A program made the position numbers and the translations under genes. 64,000 nucleotides of DNA from Polynucleobacter campilacus (GTDB lineage Bacteria; Pseudomonadota; Gammaproteobacteria; Burkholderiales; Burkholderiaceae). Position 1 is the first letter of the stretch, and the number at the start of each line of letters is the position of its first letter. Shown piece after piece: positions 1 through 8,990 of the stretch. The DNA is taken from positions 456,968 to 520,967 of the forward strand of contig NZ_NGUP01000003.1 in the NCBI RefSeq assembly GCF_002206625.1, read 5' to 3'. The notes below the pieces were generated by a model. That model was not told the DNA's origin, searched no databases, and saw only the letters and a list, made by a program, of their open reading frames with translations.

Positions 1-64
1 TAGCAAGCTTTTGCAACATACGATCTGCAATTTCGTCTTGTAACCATCTGATTGGGTGGGTCAT
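1..64 (-). CDS. BioC-like SAM methyltransferase, N-terminal fragment
   Basis: Read on the minus strand from an ATG at 64, this gives 21 codons, starting MTHPIRWLQDEIADRMLQKL, and runs off the left edge. The pattern W-L-x-x-E-I-A-x-R-M resembles the N-terminus of BioC/malonyl-ACP methyltransferase-like proteins, where such a segment precedes the SAM-binding domain. BioC-type genes often sit divergently from comF in Burkholderiales. No catalytic motif is visible in the fragment, so the family assignment rests on these few residues and the context. The product would be a SAM-dependent methyltransferase, possibly in biotin synthesis. Confidence 0.5.
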   Translation of the reverse strand, partial: MTHPIRWLQDEIADRMLQKLA

Positions 65-87
65 TCGCTCAGTATACTCAGCGCCCC

Positions 88-837
88 ATGCGATTTCTAG
101 AGAAGATTTTTCAATCCATTAATAGCCAAGTTTTACCAAGCGCTTGTATCGCATGCGAACGCTATCAACAGCATTCTATTTGTGCACACTGCTTGCAATC
201 TTTAAATGTTAATGGCCTATTCAATTATGAATGCTGCTATCAATGTGGCATCACTCTGAATGCCGGAGAGCTCAAAGAACGGCGCTGTGAACAATGCCAT
301 CTTCACCCCCCGTATTTTGATGAGACCTATTGCCTAGATCACTATGAAGGAGCACTACAAAATGCGCTCCATCAACTGAAATATCAAAAGCGTTTGGCCT
401 ATGCGCATGGGCTTGCAAATACATGGAATCATCTTTTTTCAATACCACTCAAAAATATCCGAGCAAACTATCTTCTTCCTGTACCACTAAGCACTCAAAA
501 ATTATCTGTGCGGGGCTTTAATCAAAGCTGGGAAATTGCACGCAAAATGACTTGCAATCCAAGCATTCAGAAATTGCCTTACGCGCTAAGACGTCATCAT
601 CATGAATTTCAACAGGCAGGAGGCAGGCTTGCTGCACGGCATTTAGCAATTGCGGGTATGTTTTATATAAACGATCAGTTTATGGAAGTTCTGCGAGGCC
701 AAAGCATCATCGTTTTTGATGACGTCATGACTAGTGGAGCTACTCTTAATGAAATTGCCCGCGTTCTGAAGGACAATGGTGCATCACACATCACTAATTG
801 GGTTTTACTCAGAACAGTAAAAGTACCGCATGTTTAA
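88..837 (+). CDS. comF: ComF family phosphoribosyltransferase-like protein
   Basis: A 249-residue ComF/GntX-type protein. Several CxxC pairs in the first 90 residues (CIACE, CAHC, CYQC, CEQC) form the usual zinc-binding N-terminal part. The C-terminal half is a type I phosphoribosyltransferase fold with a PRPP loop, FDDVMTSGAT, near residues 210-219. In competent bacteria ComF helps DNA uptake; in others its role is uncertain. I chose the ATG at 88 rather than an in-frame ATG at 52, because 52 would overlap the divergent methyltransferase start at 64 and the family normally begins close to MRFLEKIF. Its stop codon lies inside trmL, which starts at 830, so the two are probably co-transcribed. 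Confidence 0.85.
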   Translation: MRFLEKIFQSINSQVLPSACIACERYQQHSICAHCLQSLNVNGLFNYECCYQCGITLNAGELKERRCEQCHLHPPYFDETYCLDHYEGALQNALHQLKYQKRLAYAHGLANTWNHLFSIPLKNIRANYLLPVPLSTQKLSVRGFNQSWEIARKMTCNPSIQKLPYALRRHHHEFQQAGGRLAARHLAIAGMFYINDQFMEVLRGQSIIVFDDVMTSGATLNEIARVLKDNGASHITNWVLLRTVKVPHV

Positions 838-1300
838 TATTGTTTTATTCGAACCAGAAATCCCGCCAAATACGGGCAATATCATTCGGCTCTGCGCTAA
901 CACTGGAGCAAAGCTGCATTTGATTGAGCCTTTGGGCTTTCCTATGGAAGATGCCAAACTGCGGAGAGCAGGGCTTGACTACCACGAGTTCGCAAAAGTC
1001 AAGGTTCACGCCAATTGGGCGCAGTTTCTAAAGGATGAGCAGCCAGACTCCCAGCATCTTTTTGCTTTAACAACCAAAGGCAGCGGAAAGTTTCATGAGG
1101 GTAAATACAGTCCTAATGATTACTTTGTTTTTGGCTCTGAGACCAAAGGGATTACTGAGGAAGTTCGCAACACCATTCTAGAAAAAAATCGCATGCGCTT
1201 GGCTATGCAAGATAGCAGCCGAAGCTTGAACTTATCTAACACTGTAGCGATTGTGGTATATGAAGCCTGGCGCCAAAATGGTCTTGTAGGCGGCAAGTAA
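830..1300 (+). CDS. trmL: tRNA (cytidine(34)-2'-O)-methyltransferase
   Basis: A 156-residue SPOUT-family RNA methyltransferase that 2'-O-methylates the wobble base of some tRNA-Leu species, using SAM. The sequence shows the N-terminal EPEIPPNTGNIIRLCANTG, the glycine-rich GSETKGI segment near residue 102 that forms part of the trefoil-knot SAM site, and the C-terminal NLSNTVAIVVYEAWRQ. Length is typical for TrmL. The start overlaps the end of comF by 8 bp, suggesting translational coupling. It converges on gpsA with only 24 bp between stops, and I see no terminator in that gap. Confidence 0.93.
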   Translation: MFNIVLFEPEIPPNTGNIIRLCANTGAKLHLIEPLGFPMEDAKLRRAGLDYHEFAKVKVHANWAQFLKDEQPDSQHLFALTTKGSGKFHEGKYSPNDYFVFGSETKGITEEVRNTILEKNRMRLAMQDSSRSLNLSNTVAIVVYEAWRQNGLVGGK

Positions 1301-1324
1301 GAATTGAGTTAAAACTAAGCTGTA

Positions 1325-2347
1325 CTAAGTTTCTATTTTTGGGTCACGACCCATTAACTTTTTCAATGCCTCTTGTGGCGAGAGTCTTCCGGATAGCACC
1401 TCGCCCATCATCGCAGTAATTGGCATCTCTACGCCCAAGCGTTTTGCCAAGTCTCCAACTGCAGCGGCACAAAGCACGCCTTCGGCAACATGACCCAAGC
1501 CAGTCAAGATTTCAGCCAAGGACTTGCCTGCAGCAAGCTCAAGGCCAACTCGTCGGTTACGAGAAAGGTCTCCGGTTGCCGTCAATATTAAGTCGCCAAC
1601 ACCTGTGAGACCCATACAGGTTTCTGATCTTCCGCCTGCTGCCTTTACTAAACGCATCATCTCAGCCAAGCCCCTTGTAAGGACTGCAGCACGAGCATTT
1701 AAACCCAAATCTAAACCGTCACCGATGCCAGCTGCAATTGCCAAAACGTTTTTAATGGCGCCGCCTAGCTCCACACCAATCAAATCGTCGCTTGAATAAA
1801 TCCGCATATTGCCATGATGAAAAGCGGCTTGAGCTACCGCACATAAATTTGCAGAAGTACTGGCAATTGTTAATGCACAAGGCATTCCAGAGCCTACCTC
1901 AGATGCAAAACTAGGGCCAGATAATGCGCCATAAGAATGTGAAATACCATGGCTATGCAATTGATCTTCACGTTCAACCACTTGATGTGGCAGGAGCGCC
2001 GTAGCCGGCTCCAAACCCTTGCAAAGCCAAATGATATTTAAAGGGTGCTCTGCAATTTTTAATACCTGAGCAATTGTTTCTGAGAGTGCAGACATTGGTG
2101 TTGCAATTACCAATAAATCATTGACAGAAAGTCTTTTAATTGCGACTAAGAAGTTATTTTCTAATGCAATATTTTTGGGTATCTCAATACCAGGCAAGTA
2201 CGAGCGGTTCTCACCGCTCTTCTCAATATCTGCTAATTGGTCTTTGCTGCGAGACCATAAACACACATCCCCATCCTTGAGGTACCGCGCTGCTTGTGCA
2301 GCCATCGCTGTTCCCCAGGCTCCAGCACCAATCAGGGTCACTTTCAT
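1325..2347 (-). CDS. gpsA: NAD(P)-dependent glycerol-3-phosphate dehydrogenase
   Basis: A 340-residue cytosolic enzyme that reduces dihydroxyacetone phosphate to sn-glycerol 3-phosphate, the backbone of phospholipids. The N-terminal Rossmann motif LIGAGAWGTAMA is at residues 5-16. The C-terminal catalytic domain carries GGAIKNVLAIAAGIGDGL (catalytic lysine region) and NARAAVLTRGLAEM. Length and both domains fit GpsA. It is the last gene of a minus-strand group rhodanese-grxC-secB-gpsA, 24 bp from secB; the same order is common in proteobacteria. Confidence 0.96.
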   Translation of the reverse strand: MKVTLIGAGAWGTAMAAQAARYLKDGDVCLWSRSKDQLADIEKSGENRSYLPGIEIPKNIALENNFLVAIKRLSVNDLLVIATPMSALSETIAQVLKIAEHPLNIIWLCKGLEPATALLPHQVVEREDQLHSHGISHSYGALSGPSFASEVGSGMPCALTIASTSANLCAVAQAAFHHGNMRIYSSDDLIGVELGGAIKNVLAIAAGIGDGLDLGLNARAAVLTRGLAEMMRLVKAAGGRSETCMGLTGVGDLILTATGDLSRNRRVGLELAAGKSLAEILTGLGHVAEGVLCAAAVGDLAKRLGVEMPITAMMGEVLSGRLSPQEALKKLMGRDPKIET

Positions 2348-2371
2348 GATCTGTGTGCTCGCTGTTTAGGT

Positions 2372-2893
2372 CTAATGAGGAAGAATTATTTTGCTCTCAT
2401 CAGTAGCTTCGCTTTCTTCGCCAGCTGCCTGTTGAGCTTGCATGAGGCGGTGCTCATACATACCTTGGAAATTGATTTCATTTAGATGAATCGGCTGGAA
2501 GCCTGCGCGACTAATAATGTCGGCAATATTTGAACGAAGATATGGATACAAAATAGTTGGACAAGCGATACCCAACATTGGATCAATTTGTTGCGGTGGA
2601 ATATTGCTGAATTCAAAAATACCCGCTTGCTTAGCTTCAACTAAAAACAAAACTTTTGAATCCACTTTTGCAGTCACAGTAGAAATAAGGGCTACCTCAA
2701 AAATATCATCACTTAATGGAGTAACCCCAATATCAATCTCTACTTGTACTTGAGGCTCAGCAGCGACAGACAAAATCTGTGGTGCATTGGGCTGCTCTAA
2801 GGACAAATCCTTAAGATAAATGCGCTGAATTGCAAATCGAGGCTCTTTTGAGTTATCAGCCTCTGCTTGAGGTGCGGAAGATTGTTCAGTCAT
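2372..2893 (-). CDS. secB: Protein-export chaperone SecB
   Basis: A 173-residue tetrameric cytosolic chaperone that keeps precursor proteins unfolded and delivers them to SecA. The first 20 residues are a polar tail; the conserved core begins at [19 protein letters not shown] and includes [24 protein letters not shown], typical of SecB. The C-terminal tail is long and acidic. Position between grxC and gpsA matches many proteobacteria. The 27-bp gap to grxC suggests co-transcription. Confidence 0.96.
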   Translation of the reverse strand: MTEQSSAPQAEADNSKEPRFAIQRIYLKDLSLEQPNAPQILSVAAEPQVQVEIDIGVTPLSDDIFEVALISTVTAKVDSKVLFLVEAKQAGIFEFSNIPPQQIDPMLGIACPTILYPYLRSNIADIISRAGFQPIHLNEINFQGMYEHRLMQAQQAAGEESEATDESKIILPH

Positions 2894-2920
2894 TGCTATC
2901 TTTCTTGACGAATAAATACA

Positions 2921-3175
2921 TTAAACCAATAAAGGATCGAGCTTGCCTGCGCGATCTAAAGCCACGAGATCATCGTACCCACCAACGTGGGTCTCACCAA
3001 TATAAATTTGGGGAACCGTACGACGCCCTGTACGTGTCATCATCAGCTCACGCTGTGCCGGATCACGATCAATCAAAATCTTTTCTAAATTGCCGACCCC
3101 TTTTTTGAGCAATAGTTTTTCAGCCATTACGCAATATGGACAAACTTGGGTGCTATACATGAGAACTTGAGGCAT
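2921..3175 (-). CDS. grxC: Glutaredoxin 3
   Basis: An 84-residue dithiol glutaredoxin that reduces protein disulfides with glutathione. The redox motif CPYC is at residues 12-15, the cis-proline motif TVPQIYIGETHVGGYDDL follows near residue 54, and the GG for glutathione binding is present. Length is typical. It lies 4 bp after the rhodanese-like gene and 27 bp before secB on the same strand. Confidence 0.96.
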   Translation of the reverse strand: MPQVLMYSTQVCPYCVMAEKLLLKKGVGNLEKILIDRDPAQRELMMTRTGRRTVPQIYIGETHVGGYDDLVALDRAGKLDPLLV

Positions 3176-3179
3176 AGAT

Positions 3180-3596
3180 CTATTGCTTCACTAATGGAAG
3201 AGCAGCTTGTTTCCAGGCTTGAACGCCACCATCTAGGGTTCCAATTTCCTCAAAACCGAGTTTTTTAACCTCATTAATCGCCTTGCGAGAGTGGGCACCG
3301 GTTTCGCATACGAGTACCACTGGATGCTTACGGTCTAATTTCAGTTTCTCAATCGCTGCTGAAATATCAGCTGGGTTAATCAATTTAGCCCCCGGTAATC
3401 GACCCGCTTTATAAGCCGCTTCAGGGCGCAGATCCAAAACATGGGCCTTGCGACGATTAATCCAAATAGTGGCCTCAGTAGGCGACAAGCCTTTTCCGCC
3501 AATAAGCGTAGATAATGTAGGTAGGAAAAGCGCAGCGCCCGAAACCAACAGGAGGGCAATCAGCGCTAAATTATCAATTTGAGTGAGAAAGTTCAT
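3180..3596 (-). CDS. Membrane-anchored rhodanese-like protein
   Basis: A 138-residue protein with one N-terminal transmembrane segment (about residues 8-28) followed by a single rhodanese domain. The putative catalytic cysteine is in VLVCETGAHSR, near residue 97, in a six-residue loop as in sulfurtransferase-type rhodaneses. An aspartate-rich VLDLRPEAAY segment marks the start of the domain. GTG at 3599 directly precedes the ATG at 3596; I prefer the ATG. The substrate is unknown. The divergent gene gpmA begins only 22 bp away, so promoters for both must overlap or lie within coding sequence. Confidence 0.85.
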   Translation of the reverse strand: MNFLTQIDNLALIALLLVSGAALFLPTLSTLIGGKGLSPTEATIWINRRKAHVLDLRPEAAYKAGRLPGAKLINPADISAAIEKLKLDRKHPVVLVCETGAHSRKAINEVKKLGFEEIGTLDGGVQAWKQAALPLVKQ

Positions 3597-3618
3597 CACC
3601 GGATTATAGAATGGCTCT

Positions 3619-4308
3619 ATGAAACAACTTGTCCTTATTCGTCATGGTGAATCCACCTGGAACCTTGAAAACCGCTTCACTGGCTGGGCAGACGTTGACT
3701 TAACCCCAAAAGGTGCCGAACAAGCCATGTCCGCTGGCGAAGGCCTCAAAAAAGCAGGCTATGAATTTGACGTGGCCTACACCTCAGTTTTAAGACGCGC
3801 TATTCGTACACTTTGGCACATTCAAGACGCTATGGATTTAATGTGGCTGCCCGTAGTCCATAGCTGGCGATTAAATGAGCGGCATTACGGTGCCCTCACC
3901 GGTCTTAACAAAGCAGAAACTGCTGCTAAGTATGGTGACGAACAAGTCCATATCTGGCGTCGCTCATATGATGTGCGCCCTCCATTACTAGAACTTAGCA
4001 ATGAGCTCAATCCTAAAAATGATCAACGCTATTCAAAATTGAATGCTGCTGATATTCCTTTGGGCGAGTGCCTCAAAGATAATGTCGAGCGCGTAATTCC
4101 TTTGTGGAATGAATCCATTGCGCCAGCGCTTAAAGCTGGTAAACGCGTACTGATAGTCGCGCATGGTAATAGCATTCGCTCTCTCATTAAATACTTAGAT
4201 CAAATGTCTGACGAAGCCATTATGGAAGTGAATGTTCCTAATGGCGTACCCCTTGTGTATGAGCTTGATGACAATCTCAAACCCATTCAACACTTTTATC
4301 TGAACTAG
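3619..4308 (+). CDS. gpmA: 2,3-bisphosphoglycerate-dependent phosphoglycerate mutase
   Basis: A 229-residue glycolytic enzyme interconverting 3- and 2-phosphoglycerate through a phosphohistidine. The motif [10 protein letters not shown] with phospho-acceptor H9 opens the protein; the second active-site histidine is H182 in [22 protein letters not shown] is the usual substrate-loop signature. Length fits the dPGM family. It is followed 14 bp later by the S41 protease gene, the common gpmA-ctpA order of betaproteobacteria, and probably starts the operon gpmA-ctpA-moeB. Confidence 0.97.
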   Translation: MKQLVLIRHGESTWNLENRFTGWADVDLTPKGAEQAMSAGEGLKKAGYEFDVAYTSVLRRAIRTLWHIQDAMDLMWLPVVHSWRLNERHYGALTGLNKAETAAKYGDEQVHIWRRSYDVRPPLLELSNELNPKNDQRYSKLNAADIPLGECLKDNVERVIPLWNESIAPALKAGKRVLIVAHGNSIRSLIKYLDQMSDEAIMEVNVPNGVPLVYELDDNLKPIQHFYLN

Positions 4309-4322
4309 GATTAAAAAGAAAT

Positions 4323-5756
4323 ATGCGCCAATTTCTAAAGAATTTTGCTCTCATCTCAGTTGGTTTGATTGCTGGTATAGCAGCAACCATTCAACTGTCA
4401 GCAACCGCCCAGCAAGGTGTTCAGCTACCGCTCGATGAACTACGTACGCTCTCAAATGTCTTTGCACAAATCAAGCGTGAATACGTTGAACCGATTGAAG
4501 ATAAGCAACTCTTAACCGATGCTGTCAAAGGCATGGTCAGCAGCCTTGATCCACATTCAACCTTTCTCGACAAAAAAGATTTTTCTGAAATGCAAGAAGC
4601 AACCTCAGGAAAATTTGCCGGCCTTGGAATTGAGATTACCTCCGAGGATGGTGTTGTTAAGGTTCTAAATCCAATTGAAGATAGTCCTGCTGCACGTGCT
4701 GGGTTACAAGCAGGTGATTTAATTACTCGCTTAGACGATAAGCCAGTTCGCGGCATGTCACTTGATAAAGCAGTCCGCACCATGCGCGGTACGCCTGGCA
4801 CTAAAATCACACTAACCGTATATCGCAAGAGTGAAGAGCGGAGCTTTCCAGTCACCATCACTCGCGCAGAAATTAAAGTGCAATCTGTTAAAGCAAAGAT
4901 TCTCGATAACGATATCGCATGGGTTCGGGTAACTAGCTTTCAAGAACGTACTGTTCCTGATCTTGCTAAAAAGTTAACGGACCTTGCCAATCAAAACCCA
5001 AAGCTCAAGGGCATCATTCTTGATCTACGAAACAATGGCGGCGGCCTCCTGCAAGGCGCAGTTGGCGTTGCTGCGGCCTTCTTGCCAGCCGATGTAGTGG
5101 TAGTTTCTACCAAAGGCCAGGCACCGGATTCTAAACAAGTATTTAATGCCACACCAGCGATGTACCGCCTCAGCGAGCCTGGCGACCCATTGGCAGGTGT
5201 ACCAGAGATTTTCAAAAAATTACCAATGGTTGTGTTGGTCAATGCCTATTCGGCTTCTGCTTCTGAGATTGTTGCGGGTGCCCTACAAGACTATAAACGC
5301 GCAACTATTATTGGTAAGACGACCTTTGGTAAAGGTTCCGTACAAACCGTACGCCCACTGACAAATGATTCTGCACTAAAGATCACCACCGCTTATTACT
5401 ACACGCCGAGCGGAAAATCGATTCAGGCATTTGGCGTTAAACCTGATATCCCGGTTGATCAAAATAAAGATGGCGATCCAGACGATGTATTGATCACCCG
5501 TGAAATCGATAGTGAAAAACATCTGCGTAATAAACAATCAGCGGAAGATAAGCTCATTAAAGATCGGGAGAAGCGTCGCCTGGAAGAGTTACAACGCATT
5601 GAAGAAAAGAATGCAAAGAAAACTCCTGAAGAAAAAGAAAAGGATAAGAATAAGAAGCCGCCTGAGCTTGGTAGCGCAGATGACTTCATGCTGTCACAGG
5701 CACTTGCATTCATTAATGGTCAGCCGGTGAAGCGCTCTTCATCTAAGCTTGAGTAA
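4323..5756 (+). CDS. ctpA: S41 family C-terminal processing peptidase
   Basis: A 477-residue periplasmic serine protease of the CtpA/Prc family, which cleaves near C-termini of exported proteins and often controls cell-wall hydrolases. It has an N-terminal signal/anchor (about residues 5-26), a PDZ domain (about 90-170, with GLGIEITSEDG and AGLQAGDLITRLD), and a tail-specific protease domain. The nucleophile lies in AYSASASEIV (residues 308-317) and the general-base lysine is K337 in FGKGSVQ. The last 90 residues are a highly charged Lys/Glu-rich linker, probably coiled coil, ending in a short hydrophobic segment. Operon with gpmA and the MoeB-like gene. Confidence 0.93.
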   Translation: MRQFLKNFALISVGLIAGIAATIQLSATAQQGVQLPLDELRTLSNVFAQIKREYVEPIEDKQLLTDAVKGMVSSLDPHSTFLDKKDFSEMQEATSGKFAGLGIEITSEDGVVKVLNPIEDSPAARAGLQAGDLITRLDDKPVRGMSLDKAVRTMRGTPGTKITLTVYRKSEERSFPVTITRAEIKVQSVKAKILDNDIAWVRVTSFQERTVPDLAKKLTDLANQNPKLKGIILDLRNNGGGLLQGAVGVAAAFLPADVVVVSTKGQAPDSKQVFNATPAMYRLSEPGDPLAGVPEIFKKLPMVVLVNAYSASASEIVAGALQDYKRATIIGKTTFGKGSVQTVRPLTNDSALKITTAYYYTPSGKSIQAFGVKPDIPVDQNKDGDPDDVLITREIDSEKHLRNKQSAEDKLIKDREKRRLEELQRIEEKNAKKTPEEKEKDKNKKPPELGSADDFMLSQALAFINGQPVKRSSSKLE

Positions 5757-5771
5757 TTTACTGGTCTGCAC

Positions 5772-6524
5772 ATGAATGATGAGCAGTTACTTCGCTACTC
5801 AAGGCACTTACTCCTTGAAGAAATTGATGTTGCAGGCCAAGAAAAGCTCTTAAGCTCTCACGTCCTAGTTATTGGTGCTGGCGGCCTGGGAAGTGCAGCA
5901 GCCCCCTACCTCACTGCTGCTGGTATTGGCCACATTACGCTGATGGACCACGACCAAGTTGAGCTGACCAATCTACAGCGCCAAATCATGCACAGCGAGA
6001 AAAGTATTGGTAAGAGCAAGGTCAGCTCTGGAAAGCAATTTTTATCACAGCTCAATGCGGGTATTCAGATTGAAACTGTTGAGGGTAAAGCAACAACAGC
6101 ACTTCTAGATGAGTTACTTCCTAGCGTTGATATTGTTTTAGATTGCACCGATAACTTTACAAGCCGCCATTTAATTAATGCGAGCTGCGTGAAGCATCAG
6201 GTTCCATTAGTTTCTGGCTCAGCACTCCGCTTTGATGGTCAGATCAGCGTTTTTGACCCATGCAATCCTACCTCGCCTTGTTACGCCTGTATCTTCTCTC
6301 CCGATGAAAATTTTGAAGAAGTTAGCTGCTCTTTGATGGGAATCTTTTCACCACTGGTGGGCATTATTGGCGCCATGCAAGCGGCACAAGCGATACAAGT
6401 ACTGATTGGTTTTGGGGAAGCCTTAGTAGGCCGTATGATGCTTTGGAATGCTCGCACCACCCAGATAAATGAATTCAAAATCTCTCGCAATCCCGAGTGT
6501 TCGGTTTGCGGCAAAGCGCATTAA
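5772..6524 (+). CDS. HesA/MoeB/ThiF family adenylyltransferase
   Basis: A 250-residue E1-like enzyme that adenylates the C-terminal Gly-Gly of a sulfur-carrier protein (MoaD or ThiS). The sequence shows the nucleotide-binding VLVIGAGGLGSAAAPYL, the arginine-containing NLQRQIMHSEKSIGKSK, DCTDNFTSRHLIN, and two zinc CxxC pairs at C170/C173 and C243/C246. There is no C-terminal rhodanese domain. MoeB (molybdopterin) and ThiF (thiamine) cannot be told apart from this context. Its stop codon shares TTAA with the ptsI stop on the opposite strand (6521-6524). Confidence 0.9.
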   Translation: MNDEQLLRYSRHLLLEEIDVAGQEKLLSSHVLVIGAGGLGSAAAPYLTAAGIGHITLMDHDQVELTNLQRQIMHSEKSIGKSKVSSGKQFLSQLNAGIQIETVEGKATTALLDELLPSVDIVLDCTDNFTSRHLINASCVKHQVPLVSGSALRFDGQISVFDPCNPTSPCYACIFSPDENFEEVSCSLMGIFSPLVGIIGAMQAAQAIQVLIGFGEALVGRMMLWNARTTQINEFKISRNPECSVCGKAH

Positions 6525-8275
6525 GCCATTAAACGCTCTAGGGCTTTAGCTTGCTCGTCGGGCTCATAAGCCTTTAGGACTCTGGGGACCCGGGACTTTA
6601 ATAAGCCTACATTCGCCTTTAATATCTCGCGCTTGACCAACAACAGCTGGCTAAAGTGCATTGAGAAATCAGTCAACCCCATACCAAGTAATAACCTGGT
6701 TAGGGAAGGATCGCCAGCCATTTCGCCACATACTGCAATTGGAATATTGGCGCGTTTAGCTTGCTCAATAATATTTGCAAGCAAATGCAAAATTGCTGGA
6801 TGCAGTGGATCATATAAGTGAGCCACGGCATGATCCGCGCGATCAATTGCTAAGGTGTACTGAATTAAATCGTTCGTACCAATTGATAAAAAATCAAAGC
6901 GATTGATAAACAGCGGCAAGACAAGAGCGGCAGCTGGGATTTCAATCATGGCACCCACTTGAATATTGGGATTAAATGCCTGACCACGTTGATGCAACTG
7001 CTGCTTCGCTTTTTCAATTAGGCGGAAGGTTTCATCTATTTCTTTGGCATGAGCCAACATCGGAATCATGATACGAGCCTGGCCGTATGCGGAAGCCCGT
7101 AAAATTGCTCGCAACTGAGTTAAAAATATTTCTGGTTCTGTTAAAGACCAGCGTATCGCCCGTAAGCCCAATGGTGATACACCAGTTTGAGAGACGTCGC
7201 TGCCGCCAGCGCCCAATGCTTTATCAGCACCCACGTCAATTGTTCTAATGTTGACTGGCAATCCATGCATCAAATCCACCACACGGCGGTACTCTGAAAA
7301 TTGTTGCTCTTCGTCTGGCAGTGCCTGCTTACGATCCATAAATAGAAACTCAGAGCGGAATAAACCAACCCCTACAGCGCCCAATTTCAAGGCCTGAACC
7401 GCATCTTCGGGTAATTCAATATTGGCAAACAACTCAATTGCAACGCGATCAGCTGTTTCAGTTTTACTATGTTTGAGCTGCTTTAGCTTACGAGTCTCTT
7501 TTAAATCCAGAGTTTGTAGCTTGCGGTATTCCTCAAGGAGATTCTCGTCTGGAGCAACGACTACGACGCCTTGTTCACCATCTAAGACCAGCCAATCACC
7601 ATGACGAATCATTTCGCTGGCATGACGGACCCCCACCACAGCAGGAATCTCCATACTGCGCGCCACAATAGCAGTATGAGATGTCTTACCACCGAGGTCT
7701 GTTACAAATCCCGTAAAAGCAGAGTCCTTGAAGCGCAACATATCGTGGGGCGCAATATCGTGAGCCACGATAATAGAATCAACACCAAGATCACCAGACG
7801 ACATGATGTCAGCACTATCAAGTGAATCCTTTTTCTGAGCATTTAAAGCTTTCACGACCCGCTCAGCTACTTGTCGAATATCGCTAGCGCGCTCTTTTAA
7901 ATAAGGGTCTTCAATATCCGCAAACTGCTCTAACAAGTCATTTAATTCAGTTGTCAAAGCCCAGGCAGCATTCATACGTTGTGAACGAATTAATTTTATT
8001 GGCTTTTCAGTTAAAGCAGGATCAGCAAGGATCATCCCATGAACATCCAAGAAAGCAGCCATCTCTTGGGGTGCATCTTTGGGTAAGCCTTTGCGAAGTT
8101 GATTGAGCTCTTGGCGAACTTGCTCAAAAGCATCTAATAATTTCTGCCCCTCAGCCTCTTCCTTTCCAGGCTCAACTAGATAATGACTAACCTCTAGTGC
8201 TGCGCGCGAAATCAGTACCGCCTTGCCGATGGCAATGCCTTTGGATACCGGAATTCCGTGTAACGCAAAAGTCAT
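6521..8275 (-). CDS. ptsI: PTS enzyme I, phosphoenolpyruvate-protein phosphotransferase
   Basis: A 584-residue cytosolic enzyme that takes phosphate from PEP and passes it to HPr. The phospho-acceptor is H200 in GGKTSHTAIVARSMEIPAVVG, and the PEP-binding barrel has the IPAAAL segment, SIGTNDLIQYTLAIDR and VCGEMAGD with the conserved cysteine. Length is standard. It is the last gene of gshA-gshB-EIIA-ptsH-ptsI, 2 bp after ptsH. No sugar permease (EIIBC) is in the window, so this is probably the regulatory, incomplete PTS usual in betaproteobacteria. Confidence 0.97.
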   Translation of the reverse strand: MTFALHGIPVSKGIAIGKAVLISRAALEVSHYLVEPGKEEAEGQKLLDAFEQVRQELNQLRKGLPKDAPQEMAAFLDVHGMILADPALTEKPIKLIRSQRMNAAWALTTELNDLLEQFADIEDPYLKERASDIRQVAERVVKALNAQKKDSLDSADIMSSGDLGVDSIIVAHDIAPHDMLRFKDSAFTGFVTDLGGKTSHTAIVARSMEIPAVVGVRHASEMIRHGDWLVLDGEQGVVVVAPDENLLEEYRKLQTLDLKETRKLKQLKHSKTETADRVAIELFANIELPEDAVQALKLGAVGVGLFRSEFLFMDRKQALPDEEQQFSEYRRVVDLMHGLPVNIRTIDVGADKALGAGGSDVSQTGVSPLGLRAIRWSLTEPEIFLTQLRAILRASAYGQARIMIPMLAHAKEIDETFRLIEKAKQQLHQRGQAFNPNIQVGAMIEIPAAALVLPLFINRFDFLSIGTNDLIQYTLAIDRADHAVAHLYDPLHPAILHLLANIIEQAKRANIPIAVCGEMAGDPSLTRLLLGMGLTDFSMHFSQLLLVKREILKANVGLLKSRVPRVLKAYEPDEQAKALERLMA

Positions 8276-8277
8276 GC

Positions 8278-8547
8278 TTACTCGCCTTCACCAAAGCGGT
8301 TATTAATTAATTCTGTCAAAGCTTGCATCGCTTCATCAGCTTGATCACCAACAGTCTCGAGCGTTACCGTGCTACCAATACCAGCTGCCAACATCATGAC
8401 TCCCATAATGCTCTTAGCATTGATTTGCCGCCCATTGCGTGACAACAGTATTTCACATGGAAATTGGGCGGCCAATTGAGAAAGCTTGGCAGAGGCCCGG
8501 GCATGTAAACCTAATTTATTGATGATCTCAATTTCAGCTACTGGCAT
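8278..8547 (-). CDS. ptsH: Phosphocarrier protein HPr
   Basis: An 89-residue phosphocarrier. H15 in NKLGLHARASA is the phosphorylation site for enzyme I, and S46 in AKSIMGVMML is at the position of the regulatory serine used by HPr kinase in those betaproteobacteria that have it. It transfers phosphate to the EIIA protein encoded just upstream. Gaps of 19 bp to the EIIA gene and 2 bp to ptsI support a single transcript. Confidence 0.97.
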   Translation of the reverse strand: MPVAEIEIINKLGLHARASAKLSQLAAQFPCEILLSRNGRQINAKSIMGVMMLAAGIGSTVTLETVGDQADEAMQALTELINNRFGEGE

Positions 8548-8566
8548 TGCGTATAGAACTCCTCAA

Positions 8567-8989
8567 TTATTGTTCTGCAACTTTTGCACCAAGCCGTAAG
8601 ATTCCGTTTTGACCGCCAGCAAGAGCTTTTTGAGCCAGATCTTCCAAGTTCTCTCCGCGATGCGTAATGCAACGCATCAGCATGGGGAGATTTAGCCCTG
8701 CAAGCACAACAACTGGCGCACTTAATCCCGATAAAGGGCCAAGGGCTTCTAACTTAGAGGCTACATTAGCTGGTGTTGCGCCCATCACATCCGTCAAAAT
8801 AAGAACGCCGTTACCAGTATTTACATCATAGGCTGCTTTCATGACTCGATCAAAACTAGCCTTAATATCCTCATAGGGAGGGATATCCACCGCTCTCACA
8901 CGCTCTGGCGAAGCGCCATAGGTATGTTCAGCAAATCCCAGCATTGCGCTAGCAACAGGTGTATGAGCAACAATGACAATTCCAACCAT
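8567..8989 (-). CDS. PTS EIIA component, mannose/fructose type
   Basis: A 140-residue EIIA-Man-fold protein (ManX/PtsL-like). The phospho-acceptor is probably H9 in GIVIVAHTPVASAML, and LILTDVMGATPANVA is the typical second loop. It receives phosphate from HPr. No EIIB, IIC or IID partner is nearby, so in this organism it more likely acts as a phosphorylation-dependent regulator than in sugar uptake; that is inference from the context. It begins 1 bp after the gshB stop, inside the same operon. Confidence 0.9.
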   Translation of the reverse strand: MVGIVIVAHTPVASAMLGFAEHTYGASPERVRAVDIPPYEDIKASFDRVMKAAYDVNTGNGVLILTDVMGATPANVASKLEALGPLSGLSAPVVVLAGLNLPMLMRCITHRGENLEDLAQKALAGGQNGILRLGAKVAEQ

Positions 8990-8990
8990 G

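Noticed and set aside
4421-4861. 146-codon minus-strand ORF inside the S41 protease gene
   Set aside because: Antisense to the PDZ region; the translation is Ser/Arg-rich and unlike any protein family.
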